A stretch of DNA of 64,000 nucleotides, from contig NZ_VRMG01000004.1 in the NCBI RefSeq assembly GCF_008040105.1, positions 62,001 to 126,000 on the forward strand, read 5' to 3'. The DNA is from Lacisediminihabitans profunda (GTDB lineage: Bacteria; Actinomycetota; Actinomycetes; Actinomycetales; Microbacteriaceae). Below the pieces are notes generated by a model. It was not told where the DNA came from and did no database searches. It saw only the letters and a list, made by a program, of their open reading frames with translations. Shown here one piece after another: positions 8,544 to 15,993 of the stretch (the first letter of the stretch is position 1; each line of letters opens with the position of its first letter). Position numbers and translations under genes: made by a program.

Positions 8544-8612
8544 GCAGGACCGACCCCGGTGGCACGATGGCCGTCACACGTTGACGAATTTCCGATAAGG
8601 AGGTCAGTGACC

Positions 8613-8822
8613 ATGAGAGACGAACCCGACGTCTTTTCACCGGGAAGTGCCGAATTGCCCGATCCAGAGTATCCGTTTGCCCCCGTGCCGGCCCTGTCGG
8701 CGCCCACGCTCCGCGTGGTCTCCTCGCAGCTCATCGATCAGATACAGCGCTCTCTCCAGAACGCTCGCCTCGTGCCGCATCCGTTGACCCACCGGCGGAG
8801 GGCGCATGGCTCACACGGCTAG
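8613..8822 (+). CDS. Small hypothetical protein (69 aa)
   Basis: Starts at ATG 8613 behind AAGGAGGT with 8 nt spacing. The peptide begins MRDEPDVFSPGSAELPDPEY, is proline- and acid-rich in the first 30 residues, and then has an amphipathic helix (SSQLIDQIQRSLQNARLV). No family recognised. Box D lies 69 bp upstream, so it is predicted to be co-regulated with FtsH and the BON gene. Its 3' end overlaps the next gene's 3' end by four bases (tail to tail). Confidence 0.6.
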   Translation: MRDEPDVFSPGSAELPDPEYPFAPVPALSAPTLRVVSSQLIDQIQRSLQNARLVPHPLTHRRRAHGSHG

Positions 8823-9109
8823 GCACGAGCGGTGGCGGAATCCGGCCCAGCGTCCTCCAGCACGGTGACGTCGAGTGAGGCGAGCCGCACAACATAGCGG
8901 ATCGCACTGTCGAAGTCGTCAAAGTATGGGCGCTCGGACGGGAAACGGACCGAGTTCGCGCCGTAGAGGTTGCCGATCTTGCGGACGTTCCCCATCAGCT
9001 GGCGTGGCGCGTCGGCCGTTCCGTGCAGATCATGGATGTTCCAGAGGATGTTCGAGACCTCGACGACGGCAACACCCTCGAGCATCCATTCGCCGGCCAC
9101 GGCAGTCAT
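8819..9109 (-). CDS. Hypothetical protein (96 aa)
   Basis: Begins at ATG 9109 with GGGAG five bases upstream; a GTG two codons earlier would overlap that ribosome-binding site. The product is a compact soluble protein with conserved-looking stretches (NILWNIHDLHGTAD, NLYGANSVRFPSERPYFDDF) and a hydrophobic C-terminal strand (VVRLASLDVTVLED). No family recognised. On the minus strand TACGGT at 9167-9162 lies 20 nt beyond box E, giving a short leader before the ATG. It shares box E with the divergent gene at 9297. Confidence 0.7.
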   Translation of the reverse strand: MTAVAGEWMLEGVAVVEVSNILWNIHDLHGTADAPRQLMGNVRKIGNLYGANSVRFPSERPYFDDFDSAIRYVVRLASLDVTVLEDAGPDSATARA

Positions 9110-9187
9110 CGCCACTCCCGTCTCGGGTCGAGAAGGCGACGCGACGCGCCGGCTCAGTCACACCGTATGACCACAGGGGGGATGCCC

Positions 9188-9207
9188 TCCGGGACTTTGG
9201 TCCGGCC
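9188..9207. promoter_or_regulatory. DosR-like box E, shared by two divergent genes
   Basis: TCCGGGACTTTGGTCCGGCC is a symmetric site midway between the genes starting at 9109 (minus) and 9297 (plus). A TANNNT hexamer is placed correctly only toward the minus-strand gene; toward the plus strand I see no clear -10. Confidence 0.55.
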
Positions 9208-9296
9208 AGTCGAGCCGGCGCGGCCCCAGGACGTGAGGCACTCGTCCCCCGCGCTCGATACGCTTCTCCCAGCGACCCACGCCGGCAGGAGCCCAT

Positions 9297-9947
9297 GTGC
9301 CTCATCCCTACCCACTCCATGTGGCAATCGACGCGGAGTGTCGCTGCTGCCGCATGGTTCAGCCCTTCAGGTTCGCCTCGCCGACCGACCAGGTCGTCTG
9401 CGCCTTCTGTGCGCGGCACGTCGGCGGGGACAAGGCGGAAAAGCGCGATGCGGATCACCTGGCGATGTGGTCCGAGCTTTACGGCGAGGCGATGGAGCAA
9501 CACGCTGGGTACGTCGCCGAGACAACCTCCGAGCTGCGTACCGCCGAGGCCACGATTGCAGAGCTCCGAGCGCGGGTGGCCGAACTCACCCGATCCGTTG
9601 CCGACTCGTTCGAGGGCTCAGACCTCGGCGGCGCGCGCAATCTTGTCGAGACCGAGGTCATCAGGCGGTCCGAAAGAAAGACCGAACTCGCCCAGCGCCA
9701 GAACGATCGGATCATGGCCGCGCTCTGGCGGGTCGAACGCCTGCACCGGGACGCGGACAGCGGAGGCAACTCGTGCACCTGCGGCAAGACCACGGCGACC
9801 TGCGCGGAATGGAAGGCGGTCGAGCCGCAACGCCGGACTCTTCGCGACTGGGAGGCCCGAAACCTGGCGTTGCTGAGGGGCGGCGAACGCCATGCCCTCC
9901 CCGAGGAGCATCCGGAGGTGCGGTCCATCGCGCCACCCCGCTCCTGA
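9297..9947 (+). CDS. Zinc-ribbon/coiled-coil protein of unknown function (216 aa)
   Basis: GTG start at 9297 with AGGAG five bases before it. The N-terminus holds paired cysteines (C15, C17, C18 and C35, C38, in CRCC and CAFC) that could bind zinc in a ribbon. Residues about 60-155 form a long charged heptad-rich helix (TSELRTAEATIAELRARVAE), probably a coiled coil. A second cysteine group follows (C160, C162, C169 in CTCGKTTATC). No family recognised. A metal- or redox-responsive scaffold is a possibility. It diverges from the 96-residue gene across box E. Confidence 0.65.
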   Translation: MPHPYPLHVAIDAECRCCRMVQPFRFASPTDQVVCAFCARHVGGDKAEKRDADHLAMWSELYGEAMEQHAGYVAETTSELRTAEATIAELRARVAELTRSVADSFEGSDLGGARNLVETEVIRRSERKTELAQRQNDRIMAALWRVERLHRDADSGGNSCTCGKTTATCAEWKAVEPQRRTLRDWEARNLALLRGGERHALPEEHPEVRSIAPPRS

Positions 9948-9961
9948 TCCCGCATCTCAGG

Positions 9962-9981
9962 GGCGGGACCTTCGACTCTCC
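9962..9981 (+). promoter_or_regulatory. DosR-like box F
   Basis: GGCGGGACCTTCGACTCTCC ends 32 nt before the ATG at 10014. GAGTCT occupies -12 to -7 relative to that ATG, and there is no Shine-Dalgarno, again predicting a leaderless mRNA. Confidence 0.55.
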
Positions 9982-10013
9982 GGGGCTCTCCTGGCGGGTG
10001 CGAGTCTTGGCAG

Positions 10014-10430
10014 ATGACCCCACCGACGAGCGCGTCCTCGACCAGCAGATCACGGATAATCATCGCCTTGGTGCTCGCGGCCGTGGCCATTCCCCTTCTG
10101 GTGCTCGGGTTGATCGACCCGCTCGAGGGCGGCCTCGCCCTGGTGGGCGTGGTCGTGCTCGGCGTCGCCGTGCGTCTCCTCTCGAAGGTTCGCGTTCCTC
10201 GACTGGCCTGGATCTCCATCATCGCCACGGTGGCCGTCGGCGCTCTCACCATTGTCCTCGCCGTGACCGCGCGCCCTCAGCCGGCTGTAGGGGGCACCGT
10301 GGCGTCGCCGGTCTCTGGGGTAATCCTCGGGCTGCTCTGGGTCTACCGCCTCGGCGTTCTCAGCACCCTGGCCGGCGGGGTGCTCTACATCGTGCGACTG
10401 GTTGGGTCGCTCGAGCGAAACCGGCGATGA
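10014..10430 (+). CDS. Small membrane protein of unknown function (138 aa)
   Basis: A 138-residue protein with four predicted transmembrane helices (about 14-34, 38-58, 65-85 and 103-127) and short polar loops; the C-terminus is basic. No family recognised. Upstream it has box F and a GAGTCT hexamer in exact leaderless geometry, while an ordinary ribosome-binding site is absent. It lies between the coiled-coil protein and the BON protein, in the same orientation. Confidence 0.65.
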   Translation: MTPPTSASSTSRSRIIIALVLAAVAIPLLVLGLIDPLEGGLALVGVVVLGVAVRLLSKVRVPRLAWISIIATVAVGALTIVLAVTARPQPAVGGTVASPVSGVILGLLWVYRLGVLSTLAGGVLYIVRLVGSLERNRR

Positions 10431-10454
10431 TCCCCTACCGGTGAAGCGGGAAGC

Positions 10455-10474
10455 TTGGGTCTTTGTTCCCTACG
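10455..10474 (+). promoter_or_regulatory. DosR-like box G, upstream of the BON gene
   Basis: TTGGGTCTTTGTTCCCTACG ends 31 nt before ATG 10506. CATCAT lies at -12 to -7 of that ATG and no Shine-Dalgarno is present. Confidence 0.55.
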
Positions 10475-10505
10475 CCGCCTGCCCGGTCGCGCGCATCATT
10501 GCGGC

Positions 10506-11189
10506 ATGAATACATCACCCAACTCCCCGAGCAACGACGATCTCACGGTGAAAGAGGAGGTCGAAGAGGAACTGTTGTGGAATCCGGAGGTGGATCCCGC
10601 CCGTATCGGCGTCTCCGTGCACGACGGCGTAGTGACTCTCACCGGCGAGGTGCGCACATTTGCCGAGAGAATCGCGGCCACCGAGGCCGCGATGGCGGTC
10701 CGTGGGGTCCTGAGCGTGGCTGACGACCTCACCGTGGATCTCGCGGACGAGGCGGCGCAGAGCGACACGCACGTCGCTCACGCCGTGTTGGACGCGCTCG
10801 CACGGGACACCGCGATCCCCGCGGGAGCGATCACCGTCGAGGTGCGGGACGGCACCGTCACTCTCAAGGGCGAGGTCGAGTGGAATCACCAGCGGGAAGG
10901 CGCGCGGCGAGACGTCGAACACCTGCCGGGTGTGCGCTTTCTCGACAGCCGCATCGAGCTGAGCAGACGGCCGTCGGCATCCGACACGGAGGAACGCATC
11001 CGCCGTGCCATCGTGCGCAACGCTCAATTGGACGCCAGCCACATCCACGTCTCGATCGACGGAACGGTGGCCACGATCACCGGGGAGGTGAGGTCCTGGG
11101 CGGAGAAGAGGCAGGCGTCGCTCTCCGCCTGGCGGTCGCCGCATGTCACGTCCGTTCACAACGAGATCAAGGTCAAGCCGAGCTACTGA
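10506..11189 (+). CDS. Triple BON-domain protein
   Basis: A 227-residue protein made of three consecutive BON domains (about residues 16-80, 85-150 and 155-222), each showing the pattern of a variable helix, then I-x-V-x-V-x-DG-x-V-T-L-x-GEV. BON proteins such as OsmY bind phospholipid or stabilise envelopes under stress. There is no signal peptide, so this one is probably cytoplasmic, like the BON proteins common in actinobacterial stress islands. I start it at ATG 10506 rather than the upstream in-frame GTG because box G and its -10 would otherwise lie inside the gene. Confidence 0.88.
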   Translation: MNTSPNSPSNDDLTVKEEVEEELLWNPEVDPARIGVSVHDGVVTLTGEVRTFAERIAATEAAMAVRGVLSVADDLTVDLADEAAQSDTHVAHAVLDALARDTAIPAGAITVEVRDGTVTLKGEVEWNHQREGARRDVEHLPGVRFLDSRIELSRRPSASDTEERIRRAIVRNAQLDASHIHVSIDGTVATITGEVRSWAEKRQASLSAWRSPHVTSVHNEIKVKPSY

Positions 11190-11375
11190 GAGAAGTCCGC
11201 GCAGGCACATCGCTTCTGCCTCACTGGAATCGTAAGGTCGAGGTGAATTCGAAGCGGGGCCAAAATGTGGCACTGGTGTCTCCCCAAGGTGGGACGTACT
11301 CTGGAAGGGAGTAACCCAAGACCCCGGTGGCTCCGAACCGTCGGGGGCGCCGTGTGCCCAGTGGCGGGAGTAGTC

Positions 11376-12428
11376 GTGTCTAACCAGTTGGCCCTGACCG
11401 ATGACAGAGCGCGTCGTCGATCCGCCGTTGGAGCTGCTGCTATTGCGGCTGCCGATGCCAGGCGGTTCGATTCGACGAGGATCGATGCTGCATCGGATGA
11501 TGGTGCTCCGTTGCACGTCGTGCTGAGACGACTCGTGACCGCTGCGGTGGATGCAGGGGGCGCAGATTCCGGTGCCCTCGCGCTGTTTTCGCCGAAGGGT
11601 GCTGTCACCAACTTCGTGTCTGTCGGCCGACCCGAGCAGGTTGATACAACCGGCACTCTCGACTCGCCGCTCGGCATCGTGGACCTCGTTCTCGACAATC
11701 CACGGCCGATCAGGCTCAGCGTGCCGGGCAACGCGTCAGGCAGCGTCCCCGAGCTTCGCACCGTCGAGAGCATCTTGGGGGTGCCGGTCGCGGTGGGCGA
11801 CGAGGTTCTCGGCTGTCTGTACCTCTGCAACCACGAGTCCGGTCTGTTCAGCGACCGCGACGAGAGGATTCTCGAGGAATGGGCACTGGCCGCCGCACTC
11901 GCCGCTGACCATGGTCGCGTGCTCGCGGAGGTGCGTCGCCGACGTGACTGGACGGCGATCTCGGCGGAGGTGGCGTCCGCCCTCGTGACGAGTACGGACA
12001 GCGAGGCGATGGACCTGTTCACCGACCGGCTGCTCGGCCTGACCGGCGCGGACTTCGTGGCGTTGCTCCAGGTGAGCCAGGTCACCGGTTCGCTCGTGGT
12101 GAGCGCCGTTCGCGGGCTCGAAGAGGAGGACCTGGATGCGGCGGTGCTCGCGGTGCCCGGCACACGGGCGCGCGGCATCTTCGAGGGTCGGCATCCGATC
12201 CTGATCGACGATTGTGTGGAGGTCGGACTCAGCATCCTGCGGGAGGGTGCGCTCGGGCCGGGCATGGTGATACCACTCACTGCTCCCAGTCGGGCGGTGT
12301 CGATCCTGCTGGTGGCGCGTTCATCCGGGGCGCCACCGTTCGGCGGTACCGATCTCGAGATGACGGCCGACTTCGCCGAGCTTGCCACGGTGGCACTCGC
12401 GCTCGCGACACCGCACGCGGCCCTCTGA
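11376..12428 (+). CDS. Double-GAF protein resembling the DosS/DevS sensor without a kinase
   Basis: A 350-residue soluble protein with two GAF domains. The first (about 40-185) contains LVLDNPRPIRL and ILGVPVAVGDEVLGCLYLCN, closely following the GAF-A of mycobacterial DosS/DosT; the second (about 200-345) is weaker. The protein ends right after GAF-B: there is no dimerisation helix, HisKA or ATPase domain. The segment before LGVPV lacks the histidine-rich stretch that supplies the haem ligand in DosS, so haem binding is doubtful. GTG 11376 is chosen because GGGAG precedes it. It follows the BON gene and precedes the GyrI gene. Probably a signal-binding partner that acts on another protein. 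Confidence 0.8.
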   Translation: MSNQLALTDDRARRRSAVGAAAIAAADARRFDSTRIDAASDDGAPLHVVLRRLVTAAVDAGGADSGALALFSPKGAVTNFVSVGRPEQVDTTGTLDSPLGIVDLVLDNPRPIRLSVPGNASGSVPELRTVESILGVPVAVGDEVLGCLYLCNHESGLFSDRDERILEEWALAAALAADHGRVLAEVRRRRDWTAISAEVASALVTSTDSEAMDLFTDRLLGLTGADFVALLQVSQVTGSLVVSAVRGLEEEDLDAAVLAVPGTRARGIFEGRHPILIDDCVEVGLSILREGALGPGMVIPLTAPSRAVSILLVARSSGAPPFGGTDLEMTADFAELATVALALATPHAAL

Positions 12429-12450
12429 GCAGACACTCGAGCCGGCAGTT

Positions 12451-12470
12451 CCGGGGCCGAAGGTCCCTCG
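12451..12470 (+). promoter_or_regulatory. DosR-like box I, upstream of the GyrI-like gene
   Basis: CCGGGGCCGAAGGTCCCTCG; the minus-strand reading contains GGGACCTTCGGCCCC, the best match in the window to the classical site. TAGGTT at 12491-12496 follows 20 nt later and is a strong -10, predicting a start near 12503. Confidence 0.65.
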
Positions 12471-12555
12471 TGGTTCCCGGCCGAACGGCCTAGGTTTGAG
12501 GGCATCGGCGTCGATCGATGCCGTGCCGCGGGTGACCGAGAAGCGGAGCATCACC

Positions 12556-13011
12556 ATGAACGTCCAACGAGTCGAGCTTGAGCCGCGCACAATCTACGGG
12601 GTGCACGAGGTCATTCCGATGAGTGAGCTGACCGACTTCTTCGGCCGCGCCCTCGCCGAGGCAGCCGCCGAAATGGGCAAGCAGGGCGCATTCCCCGGCG
12701 GGCCTCCCGTCGCCCTGTACCACGGGATGCCGACAGACACGATCGACGTGACCGCCGGCTTCCCGGTCTCGCGGGCGGTGGCTCCGGCCGGCAGAGTCGT
12801 CGTGGCGACCCTGCCCGGCGGCAGCGCGGTGGAGGCCACGCATGCCGGACCGTACGACACCCTCGCAGAGACGTACGGCGAGATCAGCGCGTGGATCGCG
12901 GATCAGAAACTCACTCCCGCCGAGGACATGTTCGAGGAGTATCTGGTGGGTCCGGATGGCGAATCCGATCCGGCGAACTGGCGCACCCGAATCGTGTTCC
13001 CGCTGGCCTGA
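12556..13011 (+). CDS. GyrI-like small-molecule-binding (AraC effector-binding) protein
   Basis: A stand-alone GyrI-like domain of 151 residues, the fold used by SbmC/GyrI and by effector domains of AraC/MerR regulators to hold small amphipathic ligands. Recognisable parts are the first strand with GVHEVIPMSELTDFFG, a central PVALYHGMPTD, the repeat strand VVVATLPGGSAVEATHAGPY, the helix TLAETYGEISAWI, and the C-terminal EEYLVGP with RTRIVFPL. GGAG lies 7 nt before the ATG. No DNA-binding domain is present. Box I and TAGGTT place it in the putative stress regulon; it could bind a stress metabolite or hydrolyse a small molecule. Confidence 0.85.
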   Translation: MNVQRVELEPRTIYGVHEVIPMSELTDFFGRALAEAAAEMGKQGAFPGGPPVALYHGMPTDTIDVTAGFPVSRAVAPAGRVVVATLPGGSAVEATHAGPYDTLAETYGEISAWIADQKLTPAEDMFEEYLVGPDGESDPANWRTRIVFPLA

Positions 13012-13017
13012 CGGCGG

Positions 13018-13656
13018 TCACGAGCAGTCGGCCGGCGCGCACACGATGATGGGCACCCGGTAGCTGAGCAAGCCGCTGTACAGGCGAATCAAGGCGGCGC
13101 GCGAATGAGACTCTGCGCAGTCCCCCGGGCAGCTCACCGGTCGCTGGTTCTCGACCGTCAGATGGGTGCTCGTGAGGATCGCCACCTGCAGGTCGTCCGG
13201 GAGCGCCGTCCACCGCCCGTCGGCATCCGGGCTCGCCCAGTCGAGGGCGTCGAAGCCGAGGGCTCGGAGGTTGTCGATCAGTTCCCGGGTCTGCTCGTTC
13301 GGAGTGGTCGTGAGCGCAAGCGAGACCGAGTTGCCCGCGGCGGCGCAGGCCGCAACGTGCAGGGCGATTCGCAGCGCGGCGACCTCGGGTCCTGCGACGA
13401 TCATCACTCGCCCGAGGGGGTGGACGTCGACTGCCTCGATGGCCTCCCCGTCGACGCGCAGAGCCCCCTCCACATTCCGGGCCATGTCGCTCTCGAGCAG
13501 GAAGATCTGGGCTGCCGCCTGCCGCAGAGCCGAGGCGTTACAGGAGGCGAGTCGGGTGGCGAAAACCTTGAGCATCCGGGAACGTGACCGCAATTCTTTC
13601 GGTGCCCGCTGACGGGATGCCGGTGGCCAGTCCTGGACCGCGGCAATGAACTCCAT
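13018..13656 (-). CDS. Hypothetical protein (212 aa) behind a DosR-like box
   Basis: A soluble alanine-rich protein with no firm family. The middle (PLGRVMIVAGPEVAALRIAL followed by HVAACAAAGNSVSLALTTTP) faintly recalls the cofactor-binding half of aldehyde dehydrogenases, but the catalytic half is missing, so this is only a hint. Several cysteines occur near the C-terminus (CPGDCAES, VCAPADC). The ATG at 13656 has no Shine-Dalgarno; CACGGT occupies -12 to -7 and box J ends 31 nt upstream, predicting a leaderless mRNA. It converges on the GyrI gene with a 6-bp gap. Confidence 0.65.
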   Translation of the reverse strand: MEFIAAVQDWPPASRQRAPKELRSRSRMLKVFATRLASCNASALRQAAAQIFLLESDMARNVEGALRVDGEAIEAVDVHPLGRVMIVAGPEVAALRIALHVAACAAAGNSVSLALTTTPNEQTRELIDNLRALGFDALDWASPDADGRWTALPDDLQVAILTSTHLTVENQRPVSCPGDCAESHSRAALIRLYSGLLSYRVPIIVCAPADCS

Positions 13657-13687
13657 GGGGCCACCGTGGCACCACCGTGGCGTGCTG

Positions 13688-13707
13688 ACAGTGCCATAGG
13701 TCCCCCG
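13688..13707 (-). promoter_or_regulatory. DosR-like box J
   Basis: The minus-strand reading is CGGGGGACCTATGGCACTGT. It ends 31 nt before the ATG at 13656, with CACGGT at -12 to -7 of that ATG. Confidence 0.6.
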
Positions 13708-13719
13708 CCGAATGCGGCG

Positions 13720-14109
13720 TTACCCGTCTTTGCCGTGTCCCTTGTCTCTCCCCTTGGGCTTGGTCGGAGTGGGCGAGGGAGTCGGAGTGGGGGTCGGTGT
13801 GGGGGTGGCCTTCGGCCCGAGGTCCGAACGCACCAGATCGATGGCGGCCTGGATGCGCGCGCCGCGATCGCGGCTCACGAGTCCGGCCGCCATGTCCCCC
13901 TCGAGTTGGCTCTGAAGCGAATCGAGCGATGCCAGGGCGGCCGAGTAGTCCCTCGAGGCGGCTTGCTCGGCCACGAGACGCACGGAACTCTGGAGGGACG
14001 TCGCGGCGTCCCTGCTCAGATCGGTGGTCGGCGCACATCCGGCGAGCATCACGCCGACGGTGATCACCGCCGCGAGAACCGGGATCCGCGTGCGGCGGGG
14101 GCCCATCAC
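13720..14109 (-). CDS. Small lipoprotein with Thr-Pro stalk
   Basis: A 129-residue exported lipoprotein. The signal peptide ends in a lipobox (VGVMLAGC), so the mature N-terminal cysteine should be lipidated. A helical domain (about 30-98) with repeated acidic and small residues follows, then a threonine-proline stalk (PTPTPTPTPSPTPT) and a basic lysine-rich tail. No enzymatic motif is visible. The ATG overlaps the stop codon of the kinase gene by four bases, so the two are translationally coupled and the lipoprotein is a plausible sensor or ligand partner for the kinase's outer tail. Confidence 0.8.
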   Translation of the reverse strand: MMGPRRTRIPVLAAVITVGVMLAGCAPTTDLSRDAATSLQSSVRLVAEQAASRDYSAALASLDSLQSQLEGDMAAGLVSRDRGARIQAAIDLVRSDLGPKATPTPTPTPTPSPTPTKPKGRDKGHGKDG

Positions 14110-15368
14110 TTGGTCACGCTCGCGAGAAGCTGGCGAAGGTGCGCGTCGAGTTGGCCGCCCACCGAGGGCAGGGAGGCGGTCGGAGCCGGAGCGGGATTGC
14201 CGTGGGCGAACAGCACGAGCACGACCACGACGGCCGCCAGCGCGAGCACGGTGAGCCCCACCGCCAGGACGCGTCGAGGGAGGCGTCGTCGAGGGCGCGG
14301 CATCTCTTCGTGACCGAAGACCTCGGTGCGCTGGCCGGTGTCGCCGGAGGGTCGGACGGCGGCCGCCGGCGCGGTGTGGCCGCCGAGAACGGCGGTCGGC
14401 GCATCCGTCATCAGTGCTGTCGGTGCGTTGTCCTGGCCGTCATCGGGCGTGGCGAAGGCCACGGTGTCGCTGCGGTCGAGCTGGGATCCCGCGCTGCGCT
14501 CGATGGCATGGGCCGACTCGGCGACCTCGAGCGCGGAAGGGCGCTCCGCCGGGCTCTGGGCCGTCATTGCCGTGAGCAGCTGAACCCAGTCGGTTCCGAG
14601 GCTCGCCGGTACCACCGGATCCCTGGCCAGCCGAGCACCGAGCGACTCGACCATGGAGCCGGGGAACTCGCGGGTACCCGTGAGCGTCTCGAGCAGCACC
14701 AGACCGAGGGCGTAGATGTCGGTGGGGGCGCCGGGCGCCTCTCCCTTGGCCTGCTCCGGGCTGACGTACGCCGCCGTGCCCACGACGGTGCCCGGGGTCG
14801 TGAGCCGCGTCGAGTCGATGAGGTGGGCGATGCCGAAGTCCGCGAGCTTTGCCCGGAATTCCCGGTTCGACACCGGGGACGGGGCGAGGAGGATGTTGGC
14901 CGGCTTGATGTCCCGGTGAACGACGCCCCGAGCGTGAACGACGTGCAACGCTTCGGCGAGGTCCGCGGCCATGGCCGCGACATCCGATTCGGCAACCGGG
15001 CCACGTTCGATCCTCGCCTGGAGGGTCGGTCCGTCCACAAGTTCCATCGCCAGGTAGGCACGTTGGTCCGACCTGTCATCTTCGACGTTGGCGTCGAACA
15101 GCGTGACCAGGGCGTGGTGGTTCAGCGAGGCGAGCAGCCGGATTTCGGAGGTCTCCCGCCTGAGGGCCTCGGCATCCGTGGCATTGCTGTCGAAGAGTTT
15201 GAGCGCTACCGTGCGACCGAGCGACTCGTCCCGCGCCCGGTAGACCGACGCCATTCCACCGCGGCCGATCAGGCCCTCGATGCGATAGCGATCGCCGACG
15301 AGGGTGCCTCGGAGGGCCGCGTCTCGTCCGTGGTTCTCTGGCACACTGCTCCTTCGCGACGATCTCAC
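14106..15368 (-). CDS. PknB-type Ser/Thr protein kinase, membrane anchored
   Basis: A 420-residue Hanks-type kinase. The catalytic domain (about 28-285) is complete: glycine loop GRGGMASVY (35-43), ATP-anchoring Lys57, catalytic loop HRDIKPAN (151-158), DFG (177-179) and activation-segment end YVSPEQ. A low-complexity juxtamembrane linker follows, then one transmembrane helix (about 368-390), and only about 30 extracytoplasmic residues rich in proline and serine. There are no PASTA domains. The downstream lipoprotein overlaps it by four bases. Proteins with this layout usually respond to envelope or osmotic cues; the substrate is unknown. Confidence 0.93.
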   Translation of the reverse strand: MRSSRRSSVPENHGRDAALRGTLVGDRYRIEGLIGRGGMASVYRARDESLGRTVALKLFDSNATDAEALRRETSEIRLLASLNHHALVTLFDANVEDDRSDQRAYLAMELVDGPTLQARIERGPVAESDVAAMAADLAEALHVVHARGVVHRDIKPANILLAPSPVSNREFRAKLADFGIAHLIDSTRLTTPGTVVGTAAYVSPEQAKGEAPGAPTDIYALGLVLLETLTGTREFPGSMVESLGARLARDPVVPASLGTDWVQLLTAMTAQSPAERPSALEVAESAHAIERSAGSQLDRSDTVAFATPDDGQDNAPTALMTDAPTAVLGGHTAPAAAVRPSGDTGQRTEVFGHEEMPRPRRRLPRRVLAVGLTVLALAAVVVVLVLFAHGNPAPAPTASLPSVGGQLDAHLRQLLASVTK

Positions 15369-15391
15369 TGCGAGTCGTCGCCGCCCCCATG

Positions 15392-15913
15392 CTAATTCAC
15401 GGGCCGGGCGGTGGGCTCCGATCCGGTGCGGCGCTTCGGCGGCCTGATCTGGCGGTACTCCCGGTAGACGAAGAAGATGATCAGTGCGTCGAGGACCGTG
15501 AAGAGGGCCAGCCCGATGCTCGGCGCGGTCACGAACGCATAGGCCTGATAGACGAGGAACACCCCGAGCACGCCGATCGCGATCGGATACACCCGATGGA
15601 ATTTGCGAAGCAGGCAGTAGACGAGCACGAGCTTCACGACCCCGTGGATGAGGAGAAACGCGATGAGGAACGCCAGGCCGCTGCGGGCCAGCTGCGCATC
15701 GAGTCTGGCCACGTAGTCGCTGACGAGGGCGGTGGTTGCCGAGCTGCCCTCTCTCGCCTCGGATGCCACCGCAGACAGGGCGGAATGGACGAGGCCGGGC
15801 GCCACCAGCAACAGGGTCCCCACCACGAATTCAATCGCGCCGTCGATTCCCTTGACGATGACGCCGATCGTGTAGGCGGCATCGATGAATCGCCGGGTGC
15901 GGTTGGCCATCAT
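15392..15913 (-). CDS. DUF2127 family membrane protein
   Basis: A 173-residue membrane protein with a DUF2127-type layout: an amphipathic N-terminus (RRFIDAAYTIGVIVKGIDG), a first helix, a soluble segment (about 50-85), then three more helices ending in FFVYREYRQI. The motif LIHGVVKLVLVYCLLRKF in the middle is typical of the family. Function is unknown. It sits 23 bp upstream of the kinase gene in the same orientation and may be co-transcribed with the kinase and lipoprotein. Confidence 0.8.
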   Translation of the reverse strand: MMANRTRRFIDAAYTIGVIVKGIDGAIEFVVGTLLLVAPGLVHSALSAVASEAREGSSATTALVSDYVARLDAQLARSGLAFLIAFLLIHGVVKLVLVYCLLRKFHRVYPIAIGVLGVFLVYQAYAFVTAPSIGLALFTVLDALIIFFVYREYRQIRPPKRRTGSEPTARPVN

Positions 15914-15993
15914 GGCAGTGACACTAACGCTCCTTGCGGCTCGGCGCGAGGAAGCGGTGACCGGGCGGGTCGTGAAGCTGGCAGAATCGGCGG

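Larger units (their letters stand above)
8312..8612. other. 301-bp divergent promoter region
   Basis: Separates two divergent small genes and carries two DosR-like boxes about 80 bp apart (8426-8445 and 8524-8543), each with a -10-like hexamer at the expected distance toward its own gene. A tRNA-Ser-like 5' segment at 8351 does not extend into a foldable tRNA. Confidence 0.55.

Noticed and set aside
11288-11325. Possible box upstream of the double-GAF gene (GGTGGGACGTACTCTGGAAG or the reverse GGGGTCTTGGGTTAC)
   Set aside because: Neither matches both halves of the consensus and no hexamer falls at the usual distance. The gene could be read from the BON promoter.
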